From NCBI GenBank assembly GCA_964371655.1, contig CAYJOD010000016.1, forward strand, positions 1 to 64,000: a stretch of DNA of 64,000 bases, in the 5' to 3' direction. Every line of letters begins with the position of its first letter. The stretch's first letter is position 1. Below the pieces are notes generated by a model. That model searched no databases and was not told the origin of the DNA. It saw only the letters and a program-made list of their open reading frames with translations. Shown here in pieces: positions 34,131 through 43,980 of the stretch. Source of the stretch: CAZGSN01 sp964371655 (GTDB taxonomy: Bacteria > Desulfobacterota > Binatia > HRBIN30). Both the position numbers and the translations under genes were made by a program.

Positions 34131-35639
34131 ATGAAGGCGGTTTTCGTATACCCGGCCCATGAGAATCTGGGAATAGAATGTATCTCGGCCGCTCTCCGAG
34201 CGGCGGGTCATGAAACGTCTCTCGTCTTTGATCCTGTTCTCTTCGAGGATACCTTTCTCAATATCCCCCGCCTTGCTGGGTTCTTCCGGGATAGTGCAAA
34301 GGTGGTCCGGGAGGTTGAACGGGAAAGACCTGACCTGGTCCTTTTCTCGGTGACTACAGACAACTTTCCCTGGTTTGTCCGCACGGCTCGTGAGGTCAAA
34401 CGAAGCCTGGGTGTGCCGATTGTCGCCGGAGGGATTCACTGTACTTCAGTGCCTGAACGAGTGCTGGCCGGGAGTGAGACCGATTACGTGATCCGGGGCG
34501 AGGGGGAGGAGGCAATCGTCGAGCTGGTCCGTGCTCTTGAAGAAGGGCGGCCAGTCGAGGGGATCGCAAATCTCGCGTACAGGAAGGGGGCAGAGTTCGT
34601 AGTCAACGATCTGCGGCCCCTGATCGCCGACCTCGAGAGCCTGCCTTTCCCCGATAAATCGATCTACGACCACACGCCTCTTAAGGCCGACGATTTCTAT
34701 ACCCTTCAATCCTCCAGGGGCTGCATGTTTTCCTGCTCGTACTGCCACAACAGTCTCGAGAAGGGGCTGTACCAGGGAAAGGGCCCCTTCCTCAGAAGGC
34801 GCCGGGTGGAACATGTAATTGAAGAGATCGAGGAAGCACGACGACGCTACCGTTTCACTACGGTGAACTTCCTCGATGAGGTCTTTGCCTTTGACAAGGA
34901 GTGGGTCAGCCGATTCGCCGATGAGTATCCCAGGAGGATCGGGTTGCCCTTTCTGTGCTGTGCCCACCCGGCCTACATGGATGACGAGATGGCCCGGCTT
35001 CTGAAGAAAGCGGGCTGCATCAAAGTGGATCTGGGTGTCCAGAGCCTCGATGAGGCGACCAAGAAGCAGCTCCTCAACAGGAGCGAGACCAACCTGGACG
35101 TAGCTCGGGCGATCAGGGCTCTTCGTGACCACGGGGTCACGGTCTACGCGGAGAATATCGTCAATCTTCCCCTCCAGACCGAGAAGCACGTGGCGGAGAT
35201 GGGACGTTTTTACCTCAAGCATCGCCCTGATATCCCCAAGTTCTTCTGGCTCCGTTACTATCCCGGTACTCCCATTGTAGAGACCGGCCGTGAACTGGGC
35301 CTCGTCAGCGCGGAGAAGATCCGCGAAATAGAAGAGGGGCAGGGTTCCGGTTCGATCGCCGGGGGGGGGACCCTGAAGAATGAAGGGATCAGAAGAGTGT
35401 TCAACTTCCTCATTCTGATGCCCTACCTGCCGATTTCCGTGGCGGACTTCATCCTCCGGACCGGTGCTTACCGCTACCTACCGAGCGGCTTCCTGCAGAA
35501 AAACTTCCTTGCCTTCGAGCGCATTCTCGACCGCAAAGACGCCAGGATCGAGGTTGTGGTGGAGCGCCACAAGCGGGTCTATTTTTACTATCTCTCGCAA
35601 TGGTTCAAAGACAACCTGATGCCGAGGAGCAAACAGTAA
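34131..35639 (+). CDS. B12-binding radical SAM protein
   Basis: A 502-aa protein in the common B12-rSAM layout. Residues 1-150 form the cobalamin-binding domain (ISAALRAAGHE, PDLVLFSVTTDNF, IVAGGIHCT, VIRGEGEEAIVEL). The cluster motif RGCMFSCSYC has C198, C202, C205. LGVQSLDE and a C-terminal region with hydrophobic FNFLILMPYLPISVADFIL follow, perhaps a membrane-contact segment. Codons are visibly less GC-rich than in the neighbours (more AGG, GGA and ATA-type codons), which suggests recent transfer. The ATG is at 34131. Relatives include BchE, HpnJ and many natural-product methylases. Confidence 0.92.
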   Translation: MKAVFVYPAHENLGIECISAALRAAGHETSLVFDPVLFEDTFLNIPRLAGFFRDSAKVVREVERERPDLVLFSVTTDNFPWFVRTAREVKRSLGVPIVAGGIHCTSVPERVLAGSETDYVIRGEGEEAIVELVRALEEGRPVEGIANLAYRKGAEFVVNDLRPLIADLESLPFPDKSIYDHTPLKADDFYTLQSSRGCMFSCSYCHNSLEKGLYQGKGPFLRRRRVEHVIEEIEEARRRYRFTTVNFLDEVFAFDKEWVSRFADEYPRRIGLPFLCCAHPAYMDDEMARLLKKAGCIKVDLGVQSLDEATKKQLLNRSETNLDVARAIRALRDHGVTVYAENIVNLPLQTEKHVAEMGRFYLKHRPDIPKFFWLRYYPGTPIVETGRELGLVSAEKIREIEEGQGSGSIAGGGTLKNEGIRRVFNFLILMPYLPISVADFILRTGAYRYLPSGFLQKNFLAFERILDRKDARIEVVVERHKRVYFYYLSQWFKDNLMPRSKQ

Positions 35640-35769
35640 GCTCTCTTCACAGCGTGGCCCATTGGCCGCAACCGGTAGGACATCCAACACTGCCGGCGCC
35701 GGCGTTTGATAGGGCTAATGTTGCCACCTCGCACACACGTCTCCTGTCGCCTTCTGCACCCCGAAGCGG

Positions 35770-38700
35770 TCACGCCAGCGCACCGTAGATGCCAGGGACC
35801 TGATCGGGAGTGAGCTCTCTCTCTGCTCGGCGGATGCGCAGCTCCAGGTGGGTCATCAGGCGTACCAGGTCCTCCCACGCCGGAGGCTCACCGAGGTACG
35901 AGATGGCGAGGTAGAGCGTGCGCACGAAGAAGCGCGCATCGCGACAGATGGGTTCGACGCGCACATCGAGCTGCCCGCGGCGCCCCTGACAGGTCAGGAC
36001 GACGTGATTCAGGGGCTCTGATCGCCGGGCGTGAGCCGCCGTGATGCTCCAGTCGGAATCGAGACGGATCGGGGTAGCGGACTCACCAAAGAATCCCGAT
36101 AGGAAAGCTGCGAGGTCGGATTCTCCGGGTTCCCTACGAGCATCTTTGGCTCCCGGCTCCGGCGCAGATGAACGGGCCTTGACCGCGCCCCCCGAGCCGC
36201 CCCCGTCGTGCCGCGCCAGGACCGATTCCTCCCAGGAGCGCAGGCTTTCCGCGACCACGCCCAGCACCTCCGGCTGCACGGGGCCTTCGCTACGAACCTC
36301 GAACAGCCGCGTGGGTATACCGGGAGTTCTTATCGCACGCGGAACGATGCGAACCTTGCCCGTCCCGACAGGTGGCTCGATCGCAATGGAACAGGGCGCC
36401 GCCGCGCGCGTCACCCTCCATCCGGCCAGCGCACCCGGCGCGCAGGCCACGCCATCGAGGGCAACCGCGAGGGCATCGGCCAGGGTCTGTGGCGTGATCA
36501 TCGAGTGGAGCCACATCAACCCGTTCTCCAGCGGCATCTCTTCAGCCCAGAGTGGCTGCTGGCCGGTGCCGAGCAGGCGTACCAGCAGGCGCCCGGGAAC
36601 GACAGCCACGTCGAGGGTATCGGCGCGCTCATCGATCGACGGCAGACACAGGCGAATTCCCGTCGATCCGCAAAGCCATGAATCTTGCGCCGCTTCGAGC
36701 CGCAAGCGTGGCACAAGAACCAGCTCGCGCGCGCCCGCCAGCTCGGAGCAGCGCAACGCGAAATGCGGCCTGTGCCCGTCGAAGCGCAGGGTGGCTGTCG
36801 ACAGCAGGCCCGCGGCTTCCGCGCTCGGACACCAGCGCGGAGTCGCCTGCGGGTTTGCCGTCCCGCCGCCCGGCGCGTGGCAGCACAGCTGCACCTCCGC
36901 GACTCCGGGCAACGCCCGTTGTTGGTAACGGCGCCGCAACGCCTCCTGCAGCAAAGCCCACTCGCCGACGGCTTCGACGGCGGGAGCGTCGTACGAGCGC
37001 AGCGGATCCCAGGCGGTGAACACCGGCTCGCCCGCAGGGAAGAGCGAGCTCGCCACGAGGTAGTTCTGGAACTCGCTCGACCACAGGTGGAAGCGGGCGA
37101 AATCCGCCTCCCCCGCCGCCATTGGATCGGGAACTGGGCGGATCCAATCGTACTGACGCAGCAGGCGAACGATCGCGATCGGTTCGCGAGCCAGCCGATC
37201 CTCGAGCTCTCGTTTGTGATCGTCCCACTCAGCGATCCGGTTCACCGTGACCTCCAGGTTGTCGCGCTTGAGGGAAGCGAACGTATCGTAGAAGCGGTCG
37301 ACAAAGTGGTCGTCCGCGTGCCGTTGCAGGCGATTGAGCAGGAGGTCGTCTTCCGGATAGGTGATGTGCAGGCGACAGAAGCGGAAGCTGTCGCACAGGT
37401 GTTCGAGCTCCGCAGTCGTCGGCAGAAAACAGATGGGTACGTGGACCTCCAAGTCGTAGCGTCTCTCGAAGGGACCGTCGTGGAGGAAGCCGAGAATGTC
37501 GACGCCGTTGCTGAGGCTGACGAAGCGGTACCCGGCGGCCTCGATCTGATCGAGCTCGCCCAGCAAGCGTTGCTGCGAGAGAGCGACGGTGGGGCGCCCG
37601 AATAGGGTTCGCTGGTAGTCGCCGTAACACCCCGGGCACAGGTACCTACAGCCGCGCATCAGCGGCAGGTTCGGGAAGCAGTGGTCCGGACCGCAATCCT
37701 CGCGGCGCATGCTCTCGTGCACCCAGCGGGTCCAAAGCCCGAACGAGGGGAACCAATCGTGGTCGAGCCAGTTCAGCCGTGCGTAGGATGCATCGTCGTG
37801 TGCGATGTGCAACCGGGGTGCACCGCGCCTGCTCCAGACGTTCGGAAGCGACGCCAGCTCGTCTTCACTGCGCCCGGCTAGGATCCCCTCGACGAGCGTT
37901 CGGAATGCCTCCTCGGTGTCGCCCGTCATCACATAGTCGATGGCTCCCCCGGACAGCAGGATCGCGGCGAAGACGTTGGCCGTCAGCCCACCGACGACGA
38001 TCACCACCTCGGGATTGACGGACTTGAGGTAGCCACAGTACGGCAAAAGCGCCGCCATCGAGGCGTACCAGTGGAGCGAGAGACAGATCACCCGCGCCGA
38101 GCGAACGACGTCGTCGTCCATCTCGAACTGGTACAGACCCAGCTTCGGCAGCGGCAGGGCGTTGAGATTTGCTAGGACGCCCGTCGCGACGGTCAACTGC
38201 AGCGGCTGCCCGTTCGCGTGTACGTAGACGATCGGCGGTGTCCGGTCGGCGGTCAAAGTCCCCGCCGGCTCCCCGACGCTGCAGCGCGCCAGCGGCGTCG
38301 CCTCGCGCTGCAACAGGTAGATCTTATAGCGACCCTTCAGAACCAAGGGGTCGCGCTCTCCCGAGAACAAGGACCGGAGATCGTGGTTGTTTACCGCATC
38401 CAGAACCTCTCGAATGCGAGCCGGAAGCTCCCGATCATACAGATCGAGGACCGACATGAGTGTGCGCTGATAGGCGGCCAACATGCGCCCCTGCTGCGCC
38501 CACCACCCACTCGTCGGCGCGACGTTCTCCGTAATGTCGGCGGAACGGAGCACGCGAAACACGCGCTGTGTCTCGATCAGGCGTGCGCGCTCCTCGCTCA
38601 GATCGTCCGCCATCAGCAGGAACCCCGAACCATCCAGAAATCCCGCGCAGTGCTTCCAAAACATTTCGTCGAGAGAAAAGTGATTCACCGATTCCGAGAA

Positions 38701-39246
38701 CAGCAAGAGGTCGTAGCGAGCCTCGCATGGCATGCCCTCGAAACGCGCGCACCTCACCTCGACTCCCGGCAGCTCGGCTTTCTCGATCGTCTGGCAATGG
38801 TGGGCGATGGGACTGACCGCCGTAACGCGAATGTGTCGTGACGCCAATAACTTCTCGTTGAAGCCCAGCCCGCAGCCAACGTCCAGGACGTGCGAGACAC
38901 CCTCGGGAATGTACGCGAGGAGATTCTCCGAGAATGCGCACACCGCGTCGTACATCTTCGAATCCGTTATCGGTGCCGTTACGCTCGTGGGCCAGAAGCC
39001 CCAGTGCAGCGGCAGTAGGTTGTCCTCCGTTCCCCCGGCGAGCTGCACACACAGGTCCAGATACATGACGTTCAGCGCACGCTCCCGCGGTGTCTCCAGT
39101 GTCACTAAGGAACGCGGCACCGCCGCCGGCGCGACCGTGTCGGCGACCGAGCCGTGATCGGTAGCGATGAGAGGGTTCAGTGAATCGCCGCCGACGACGT
39201 CATCCGAGCGCTTGTCGAGATTCCGCCCCTGTTCCCTGTCGCTCAT
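35770..39246 (-). CDS. Methyltransferase + B12-binding radical SAM fusion protein
   Basis: A 1158-aa protein from the ATG at 39246, which has AAGGA 12 bases upstream. The frame is open much further, but that part overlaps the neighbouring rSAM gene and reads like its shadow. Residues 60-250 are a class I SAM methyltransferase (HVLDVGCGLGF, motif I, at 120-128). About 340-460 is B12-binding-like (VVIVVGGLTANVF, YVMTGDTEEAF). The rSAM motif GCRYLCPGC is at C533, C537, C540. Residues 730-1158 hold at least two diverged strand-rich modules, the last with FFVRTLYLAISYLG. A fused conventional methyltransferase and B12-rSAM suggests successive methylations or alkylations of one substrate. Confidence 0.92.
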   Translation of the reverse strand: MSDREQGRNLDKRSDDVVGGDSLNPLIATDHGSVADTVAPAAVPRSLVTLETPRERALNVMYLDLCVQLAGGTEDNLLPLHWGFWPTSVTAPITDSKMYDAVCAFSENLLAYIPEGVSHVLDVGCGLGFNEKLLASRHIRVTAVSPIAHHCQTIEKAELPGVEVRCARFEGMPCEARYDLLLFSESVNHFSLDEMFWKHCAGFLDGSGFLLMADDLSEERARLIETQRVFRVLRSADITENVAPTSGWWAQQGRMLAAYQRTLMSVLDLYDRELPARIREVLDAVNNHDLRSLFSGERDPLVLKGRYKIYLLQREATPLARCSVGEPAGTLTADRTPPIVYVHANGQPLQLTVATGVLANLNALPLPKLGLYQFEMDDDVVRSARVICLSLHWYASMAALLPYCGYLKSVNPEVVIVVGGLTANVFAAILLSGGAIDYVMTGDTEEAFRTLVEGILAGRSEDELASLPNVWSRRGAPRLHIAHDDASYARLNWLDHDWFPSFGLWTRWVHESMRREDCGPDHCFPNLPLMRGCRYLCPGCYGDYQRTLFGRPTVALSQQRLLGELDQIEAAGYRFVSLSNGVDILGFLHDGPFERRYDLEVHVPICFLPTTAELEHLCDSFRFCRLHITYPEDDLLLNRLQRHADDHFVDRFYDTFASLKRDNLEVTVNRIAEWDDHKRELEDRLAREPIAIVRLLRQYDWIRPVPDPMAAGEADFARFHLWSSEFQNYLVASSLFPAGEPVFTAWDPLRSYDAPAVEAVGEWALLQEALRRRYQQRALPGVAEVQLCCHAPGGGTANPQATPRWCPSAEAAGLLSTATLRFDGHRPHFALRCSELAGARELVLVPRLRLEAAQDSWLCGSTGIRLCLPSIDERADTLDVAVVPGRLLVRLLGTGQQPLWAEEMPLENGLMWLHSMITPQTLADALAVALDGVACAPGALAGWRVTRAAAPCSIAIEPPVGTGKVRIVPRAIRTPGIPTRLFEVRSEGPVQPEVLGVVAESLRSWEESVLARHDGGGSGGAVKARSSAPEPGAKDARREPGESDLAAFLSGFFGESATPIRLDSDWSITAAHARRSEPLNHVVLTCQGRRGQLDVRVEPICRDARFFVRTLYLAISYLGEPPAWEDLVRLMTHLELRIRRAERELTPDQVPGIYGALA

Positions 39247-39275
39247 CGTCGCCGAAATCCTTATGCGATTGTCGA

Positions 39276-40388
39276 TCACGTGCTGGTCGAGTCCGGCGAC
39301 CGCCACTGTTGTACACGGCAAAGCATCGTCTCCACCCGGGGCATCAACTTTGCGACCATGAATGACGGCAGAACCACAGAAGCGACAGCGAACGCCATAT
39401 TTGGTTGGTACACGTTGCAGGCAGCGCATAGGGGGATCTCGCTCTGCCGGCCCTCGACGTGCAACCGGCGCAGGCGACGCATGGCCTCCCCATTCCAGGC
39501 CTCGCCAAGCTTCAGGCGGGATATGTTCCCCAAAGGCAAGAAGGCGTTGTAGTCCCGGCAACAAGGAACCACAGTGCCGTCTTGCTTGATCACGGGATAG
39601 AACCACAGGTAGAAGCACGGCCGTTGCTTGCCCCTGCGCGCCGGCTCCTTTCGTATGCCGCTGTAGGCGAGTTGACGAATGCGCACCCCGTCGACTCCCG
39701 GGACCTTCCATCGTCTCTTGAATTCCTCGATTTCCGGTCTCGTCTTTTCCATGGAGATACATTGGACCACGGCGAACAGCTTCGAAGAACTCGCGGCCTT
39801 CTTCCGGAAGAATGCGCGCACGTTGCTCATGACGTTCTCGAACTTGGCCCCGACGCGAATGCTCTCGTAGGTCTCCTTGGTTGTCCCATCCACGGAAAAG
39901 ATGATGTAATCCAGGCCCGACGCCAGAAGACGATCGCTCTTGCTGTCGCCGAGGTTCGTTGCCGAAGTCGAGAGCCCGGTGCGGAATCCGTACCACCGCG
40001 CCCGCTCGATCATGTCGAATAAGTTCCTGTGCAGAAGCGGCTCTCCACAATCTTGCAGCCAAAAGAACTCCGTCTTGCCCTGCATGTCCTCCAACGCCAG
40101 ATCAAAGAGGGCCGGGTTCATGTTGCCGATGGGTCGCGTCATGACCGCACGTGGACACATGATGCATTTCAGCTCGCAGTTATTCGTCACCTCGACTGCC
40201 ACCATCGAGGGATATGCCGGAACCTCGATTGCGCGCCAGATGAAGGCCCAAAGCAGCTTCAGTCGTCGAAGCACGTTGTTCCCCAAGCGCCCCATCCGAC
40301 GCGCCACCCCGACCGTACCCGGGGCGTGCGCCGATTTGCCGGCTACCTGCGCATCAACGCTCCTATTTGGCTTCGGCGCTGCCAGCAT
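39276..40388 (-). CDS. Radical SAM / SPASM protein
   Basis: A 370-aa protein. The rSAM motif NNCELKCIMCPR has C71, C75, C78. The family-typical QDCGEPLLH replaces the GGEP strand. The SPASM region has CFYLWFYPVI, then PCCRDY, then CAACNVYQPN, giving ligands for auxiliary clusters. SPASM enzymes of this PRxxMTRP type are widespread and mostly uncharacterised, often in envelope polysaccharide loci. The ATG at 40388 overlaps the stop of the upstream membrane protein by 26 bases; an ATG at 40295 is an alternative. It is followed 29 bases later by the MTase-B12-rSAM fusion, so the three form an operon. Confidence 0.92.
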   Translation of the reverse strand: MLAAPKPNRSVDAQVAGKSAHAPGTVGVARRMGRLGNNVLRRLKLLWAFIWRAIEVPAYPSMVAVEVTNNCELKCIMCPRAVMTRPIGNMNPALFDLALEDMQGKTEFFWLQDCGEPLLHRNLFDMIERARWYGFRTGLSTSATNLGDSKSDRLLASGLDYIIFSVDGTTKETYESIRVGAKFENVMSNVRAFFRKKAASSSKLFAVVQCISMEKTRPEIEEFKRRWKVPGVDGVRIRQLAYSGIRKEPARRGKQRPCFYLWFYPVIKQDGTVVPCCRDYNAFLPLGNISRLKLGEAWNGEAMRRLRRLHVEGRQSEIPLCAACNVYQPNMAFAVASVVLPSFMVAKLMPRVETMLCRVQQWRSPDSTST

Positions 40389-42138
40389 CGACCTGCCATA
40401 CTCCTATCGGCATTCTCATTGTGGAAAAGAATAGCATCGGCATGTCATGCCGGTACACCTCAACCTCCCCCCACTTCTGGAATACCGTCGCCCCGCTGAA
40501 CGCCGCGGCGCACTCCGGGCGGATCCCGCTCGGCAGCGGCCCCTCCCTCATCACCTCCGAGCCTTGCGGCCAACTCCAGAAGGCTCTTACAATGGACTCG
40601 AAGCGATTCGAATCGGCGTCGGTCAACAGCTTCCACCCATCCGCGCCCGTCGCCTGGATCAGCTCATTGCCGCCGTAGGAAAAGCACGCGATATTCTGCA
40701 GCATGTACACAGGACTCGCCGCCCCATGGGGGGCGCGGCCGTCCTCGTCCAGCGGGACCAACCTGGCGGACGATTTAGCGCTGGCAAACGCCGCCCTCGG
40801 CAGCGTCTGGTAACACGACTTTCGAGATCCCCCCCCACAATCGAACAAAGGCACCATCACGGTCGCCCCGGACGGCAACTGCGCAGCGTGGCGCTCGATG
40901 ATCTCGTATTCCTGTGCCATCACGTCCTGTTTGTCCGCTACCCTCCAGAGCGACACGATCGACGCCAGCACCACGGTCCCCAGTACCGCGGTCGCGGCCA
41001 GTCGCGCCACCAGCTCGCTGTCCTGGGTTCGAAACCATGAGCTCGCGAGCGAGCCCCCGATGACGTCCGCCCCCACGCCAAGCAAGGGAGCGGAAAAGGC
41101 GGCGAGCGGAAGGATAAATCCATATTCATCCAAGAAGCTTGGCGTCACAGATCCGCCTAAGCTCGACGCAAACGCAGCGCCAGCCCCCAGGACCAAGACC
41201 ATCCCGGTTGGGTCCAAACGACGTACAACCGAAAGCGCACCGACCGCGATCACGAAACTCAAGGCCAATGATTCCGTGTCGCGAAAGAACGTGTGGTACC
41301 CGGCCAGGAAGATTATGCGGTCCGGTGTGAATCCATGGAACATCAGGGAAGCTGAAGCCATACTGGCTTTCAGGGCGAAGAGCTGGAAGAGGACCGCGCC
41401 GCTAGCAAGCGAGATCGTCAAGACCGCTAGTGCCAAGTAGGCGAGTTGGTATTTTCCCATCCAGCGCCAGGGCCGAGCCAACAGGAACAGTAAACCGATC
41501 AGGAACGGCCAATAGAAAAGACTCTCCCGCGAAAGAATTGCCAGGCACGAGGAGAGGACTACCGCCAGCGCATCGAGGGGCTTGAACCGACGCTCTCGAA
41601 TGATGTTGTCGACAAAAACAAAAGCCAGCAAGCCGAAGAAGCAAGCCACATTGTGGGCATCTTCAGAAGCGCCCGTCTTTGCGAACACCGGCCAACAAAC
41701 ACCAGTCGCCAGGCAGGCAAGGGCTGCGAGCTCTCCCCGTAGCCGGTACGCCAGCACCGCCGCACACAGAAGAATCCCAGCATTCACCACACCGTTGGTC
41801 AGCACGACCGTGTGCCACGCCCCACCCAAGACCTTCGTCACGAGCCCGAGGACGGCAAACGAGCCCTGTCCATACGCTTCGCCGCGATAGCGAGAAGGTT
41901 CCGGAAACGACAGGATGCCTTCCAGAAGCCCGTAGCCATGCAAGTTGGAGTGGAGAAAGGACGGCGGGAGAAGCCATCGCACGGCGACCGCCGCCAAGAA
42001 CAATCCTGCGAGCGCCGCGCGCGTGCTGGCGGTCAACGCGGCGGCGCCCTGCCAGGCCGACCTGGCTTTGAGGACACCAATCACCAGCATGCCACCGAAG
42101 CAGGCGAGGCAGATGAGTTGGTTCAGCCGGATATCCAT
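40363..42138 (-). CDS. Multi-pass membrane protein, GT-C-like
   Basis: A 591-aa protein from the ATG at 42138; a GTG at 42165 extends it by 9 residues. About eleven membrane segments are followed by a periplasmic C-terminal part (about 400-591) containing cysteines and the segment YGGNELIQATGADGWKLL. The first long loop has HSNLHGYGLLEGIL and YRGEAYGQGSF. The architecture suits a polyprenyl-phosphate-sugar-dependent glycosyltransferase or a polymer-processing membrane protein, but no diagnostic motif is seen. It lies upstream of, and overlaps, the rSAM/SPASM gene, so the substrate of that enzyme may be membrane-linked. Confidence 0.75.
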   Translation of the reverse strand: MDIRLNQLICLACFGGMLVIGVLKARSAWQGAAALTASTRAALAGLFLAAVAVRWLLPPSFLHSNLHGYGLLEGILSFPEPSRYRGEAYGQGSFAVLGLVTKVLGGAWHTVVLTNGVVNAGILLCAAVLAYRLRGELAALACLATGVCWPVFAKTGASEDAHNVACFFGLLAFVFVDNIIRERRFKPLDALAVVLSSCLAILSRESLFYWPFLIGLLFLLARPWRWMGKYQLAYLALAVLTISLASGAVLFQLFALKASMASASLMFHGFTPDRIIFLAGYHTFFRDTESLALSFVIAVGALSVVRRLDPTGMVLVLGAGAAFASSLGGSVTPSFLDEYGFILPLAAFSAPLLGVGADVIGGSLASSWFRTQDSELVARLAATAVLGTVVLASIVSLWRVADKQDVMAQEYEIIERHAAQLPSGATVMVPLFDCGGGSRKSCYQTLPRAAFASAKSSARLVPLDEDGRAPHGAASPVYMLQNIACFSYGGNELIQATGADGWKLLTDADSNRFESIVRAFWSWPQGSEVMREGPLPSGIRPECAAAFSGATVFQKWGEVEVYRHDMPMLFFSTMRMPIGVWQVDAGSAEAK

Positions 42139-42237
42139 CAATGGCTCGGGGATCTTTACTCCCACAGCCGGATTGGCCGTGCAAGGATCGTTTCACCAGC
42201 GGCGTGGCGGGCAGCAAGCGCCCGCCGCCACCGCTTG

Positions 42238-43695
42238 TCAGAACATCTCGTCTCGTTTCGCCTGTGGCGGACCCGACAGCAAGAAGCGGCTCAGCCTTGC
42301 CGTGCCGCCGAGCACATCGACCGGATGCGACAGGGCTCTGCGCGCGAACTTCATCAGGACCGACGGACGGAAATAGAATCGCCGATAAAAGTCCTGCTTC
42401 CACTGCCGCTGCTGCGCTTCGAACGCCGGATCCTTGAATCGGTTCCGGTACGGGAAGAGATTGAATTCGACCTGGTCCCGCACCTCCGCAAACAGCTCCG
42501 TACCGGGGTAGGCGATCAGCTCGCTCCCGGCGTAGTAGTCGAGCCTGGCCCGCACCGCCAGCGCCATGGTCTGCTCGAAATCTTCGCGCGTCTCCCCCGG
42601 CATGCCGATCGTGAAGAAGCCCATGGTTTCCAGGCCGTGCCGTTTGCACAGCAGGAGCTTCTCCAACACGTCGACGGCTTTCGTCCCCTTGTGGTAGCGA
42701 TCGAGGACTCGCTGGCTGCCAGACTCGATCCCGACGTACAGTCGCCGGCAGCCGGCGCGTGACAACCACCCCAGCATCTCGCTGGTGAGCGTGTCGGTGC
42801 GGGTCAGGCAACTCCACTGCAAACCAAGATTTGCCTCGATCATCAGCCGGCAGAACTCCCGTACCCGATCCTCTCGCACCGTGAAGGTGTCGTCCACGAA
42901 GCGGAAAGCGCGAATGCCGAATCGCTGGCGTAGAAACCGGACCTCGTCGATCATTGCTTCCGGACGCCGGGTGGTAAGCTTGCGCCCGTAGGAGCGCACG
43001 CAGTAGGTACACCCGAACGGGCAGCCGCGAGCGCTCTGGATGGCCGCATACGGGCGTGGGAAGAAGGGCTCCGAGTATCCCTCAATCCGCATCAGCTCGT
43101 ACGCCGGGCGGGGCAGACTGTCCAAATCGCGCACCCGCTGCGCCTCGCCCTGGACGATCGCGCGACCGCCGGCATCGCGATAGGCGATCCCCGACACGGT
43201 CGTCAATTCCAAGCCTTTCGCGAGATGATCGTAGAGCGCCGAGAAGACGAGGTCCGGTTCCCCGAGCAGGATGAAATCGATTGGCAGCTCGGCCAGGAAC
43301 TCGCGCGGGAAAAGCGTCGGGTAGTACCCGAACACGACGAGCACAATTTCCGGGTGGCGGCGCTTGAGCTCGCGGATTGCCGCGGCATCGTCGTCGAGGC
43401 ACGCGAAGCCGGTAAAGGTGACCACAACGTCCGGTCGAAACCTCCGAATCCTGCGACTCACGGCGTCGAGATCGCTACCCTCCGCTACCGCATCCAGGAG
43501 CTCCACCGCACCCTGCTTCCACTCCCGCACGATACCGCCCAGCGCCAACAGCTCGGCCGGTGGAAACAGAATGTTGGGTGACTGGTAGGAGCACATGTAG
43601 CGGCGCACCAGTCGGACTTTGTACGGCAGGTTCAACAGCAAGGTGCGAAGTGCAGTCCCCCCGGCGTCCATCAAAGGCTCGGGCGCGTTACCCAT
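42238..43695 (-). CDS. B12-binding radical SAM protein
   Basis: A 485-aa protein. The B12-binding-like domain spans 1-160 (RTLLLNLPYKVR, FPPAELLALGGIV, PDVVVTFTGFACL, VFGYYPTLFP). The rSAM motif ARGCPFGCTYCVRS has C225, C229, C232. RRLYVGIESGSQRVLDRYHKG and GFFTIGMPGET follow, all typical of the BchE/HpnP-like superfamily. The C-terminal 80 residues have an FYRRFYFRP segment and end in RFLLSGPPQAKRDEMF, which is echoed by debris at 3054-3270. ATG at 43695, with a second ATG 8 codons later. It precedes the GT-C-like gene on the same strand by 99 bases. Confidence 0.93.
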   Translation of the reverse strand: MGNAPEPLMDAGGTALRTLLLNLPYKVRLVRRYMCSYQSPNILFPPAELLALGGIVREWKQGAVELLDAVAEGSDLDAVSRRIRRFRPDVVVTFTGFACLDDDAAAIRELKRRHPEIVLVVFGYYPTLFPREFLAELPIDFILLGEPDLVFSALYDHLAKGLELTTVSGIAYRDAGGRAIVQGEAQRVRDLDSLPRPAYELMRIEGYSEPFFPRPYAAIQSARGCPFGCTYCVRSYGRKLTTRRPEAMIDEVRFLRQRFGIRAFRFVDDTFTVREDRVREFCRLMIEANLGLQWSCLTRTDTLTSEMLGWLSRAGCRRLYVGIESGSQRVLDRYHKGTKAVDVLEKLLLCKRHGLETMGFFTIGMPGETREDFEQTMALAVRARLDYYAGSELIAYPGTELFAEVRDQVEFNLFPYRNRFKDPAFEAQQRQWKQDFYRRFYFRPSVLMKFARRALSHPVDVLGGTARLSRFLLSGPPQAKRDEMF

Positions 43696-43787
43696 GGAGG
43701 CATACTACCGAAAGACACCTGCGCCCACCAAGCGCCTTTGCGAGCCGCGCCCACTTCGCTGCGCGTGTACGCCGGTGCGGGCGCCGC

Positions 43788-43938
43788 GTACTGGATCAGT
43801 TTGATTTCCAGAGCAATGTCATCCCGAGCACCAGCGAGGACTTCTTCGGGTCGACGACCGCAACAGCGCGCGCTCGCGGAAGATTCCTCGCCACGGAATT
43901 GTGGATGGCTCGGAATGACAATCAAACTGACCCACTAC
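43788..43938. repeat. Palindromic dispersed element (ATCAGTTTGAT type), copy 2
   Basis: GTACTGGATCAGTTTGAT at the left end is inverted as ATCAAACTGACCCACTAC at the right. Inner CGGAATGAC and GATTCCTCG blocks match copy 1 at 21892-22051. It lies in the divergent gap upstream of the orphan gene at 43981 and may carry or separate promoters. Confidence 0.85.
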
Positions 43939-43980
43939 CGGCGCCAAGCGCCGGTCGACAAACAGAGGGCTGATGGTAGG

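Noticed and set aside
34131..35639. Assignment as BchE or HpnJ.
   Set aside because: Only generic B12-rSAM features are visible; no bacteriochlorophyll or hopanoid genes lie nearby.
39247..40062. Upstream 272-codon extension of the MTase-B12-rSAM gene (a 1430-aa reading).
   Set aside because: It lies antiparallel in frame only by chance over the rSAM/SPASM gene 39276-40388, reads as low-complexity Arg/Gly-rich text, and the ATG at 39246 has an AAGGA site.
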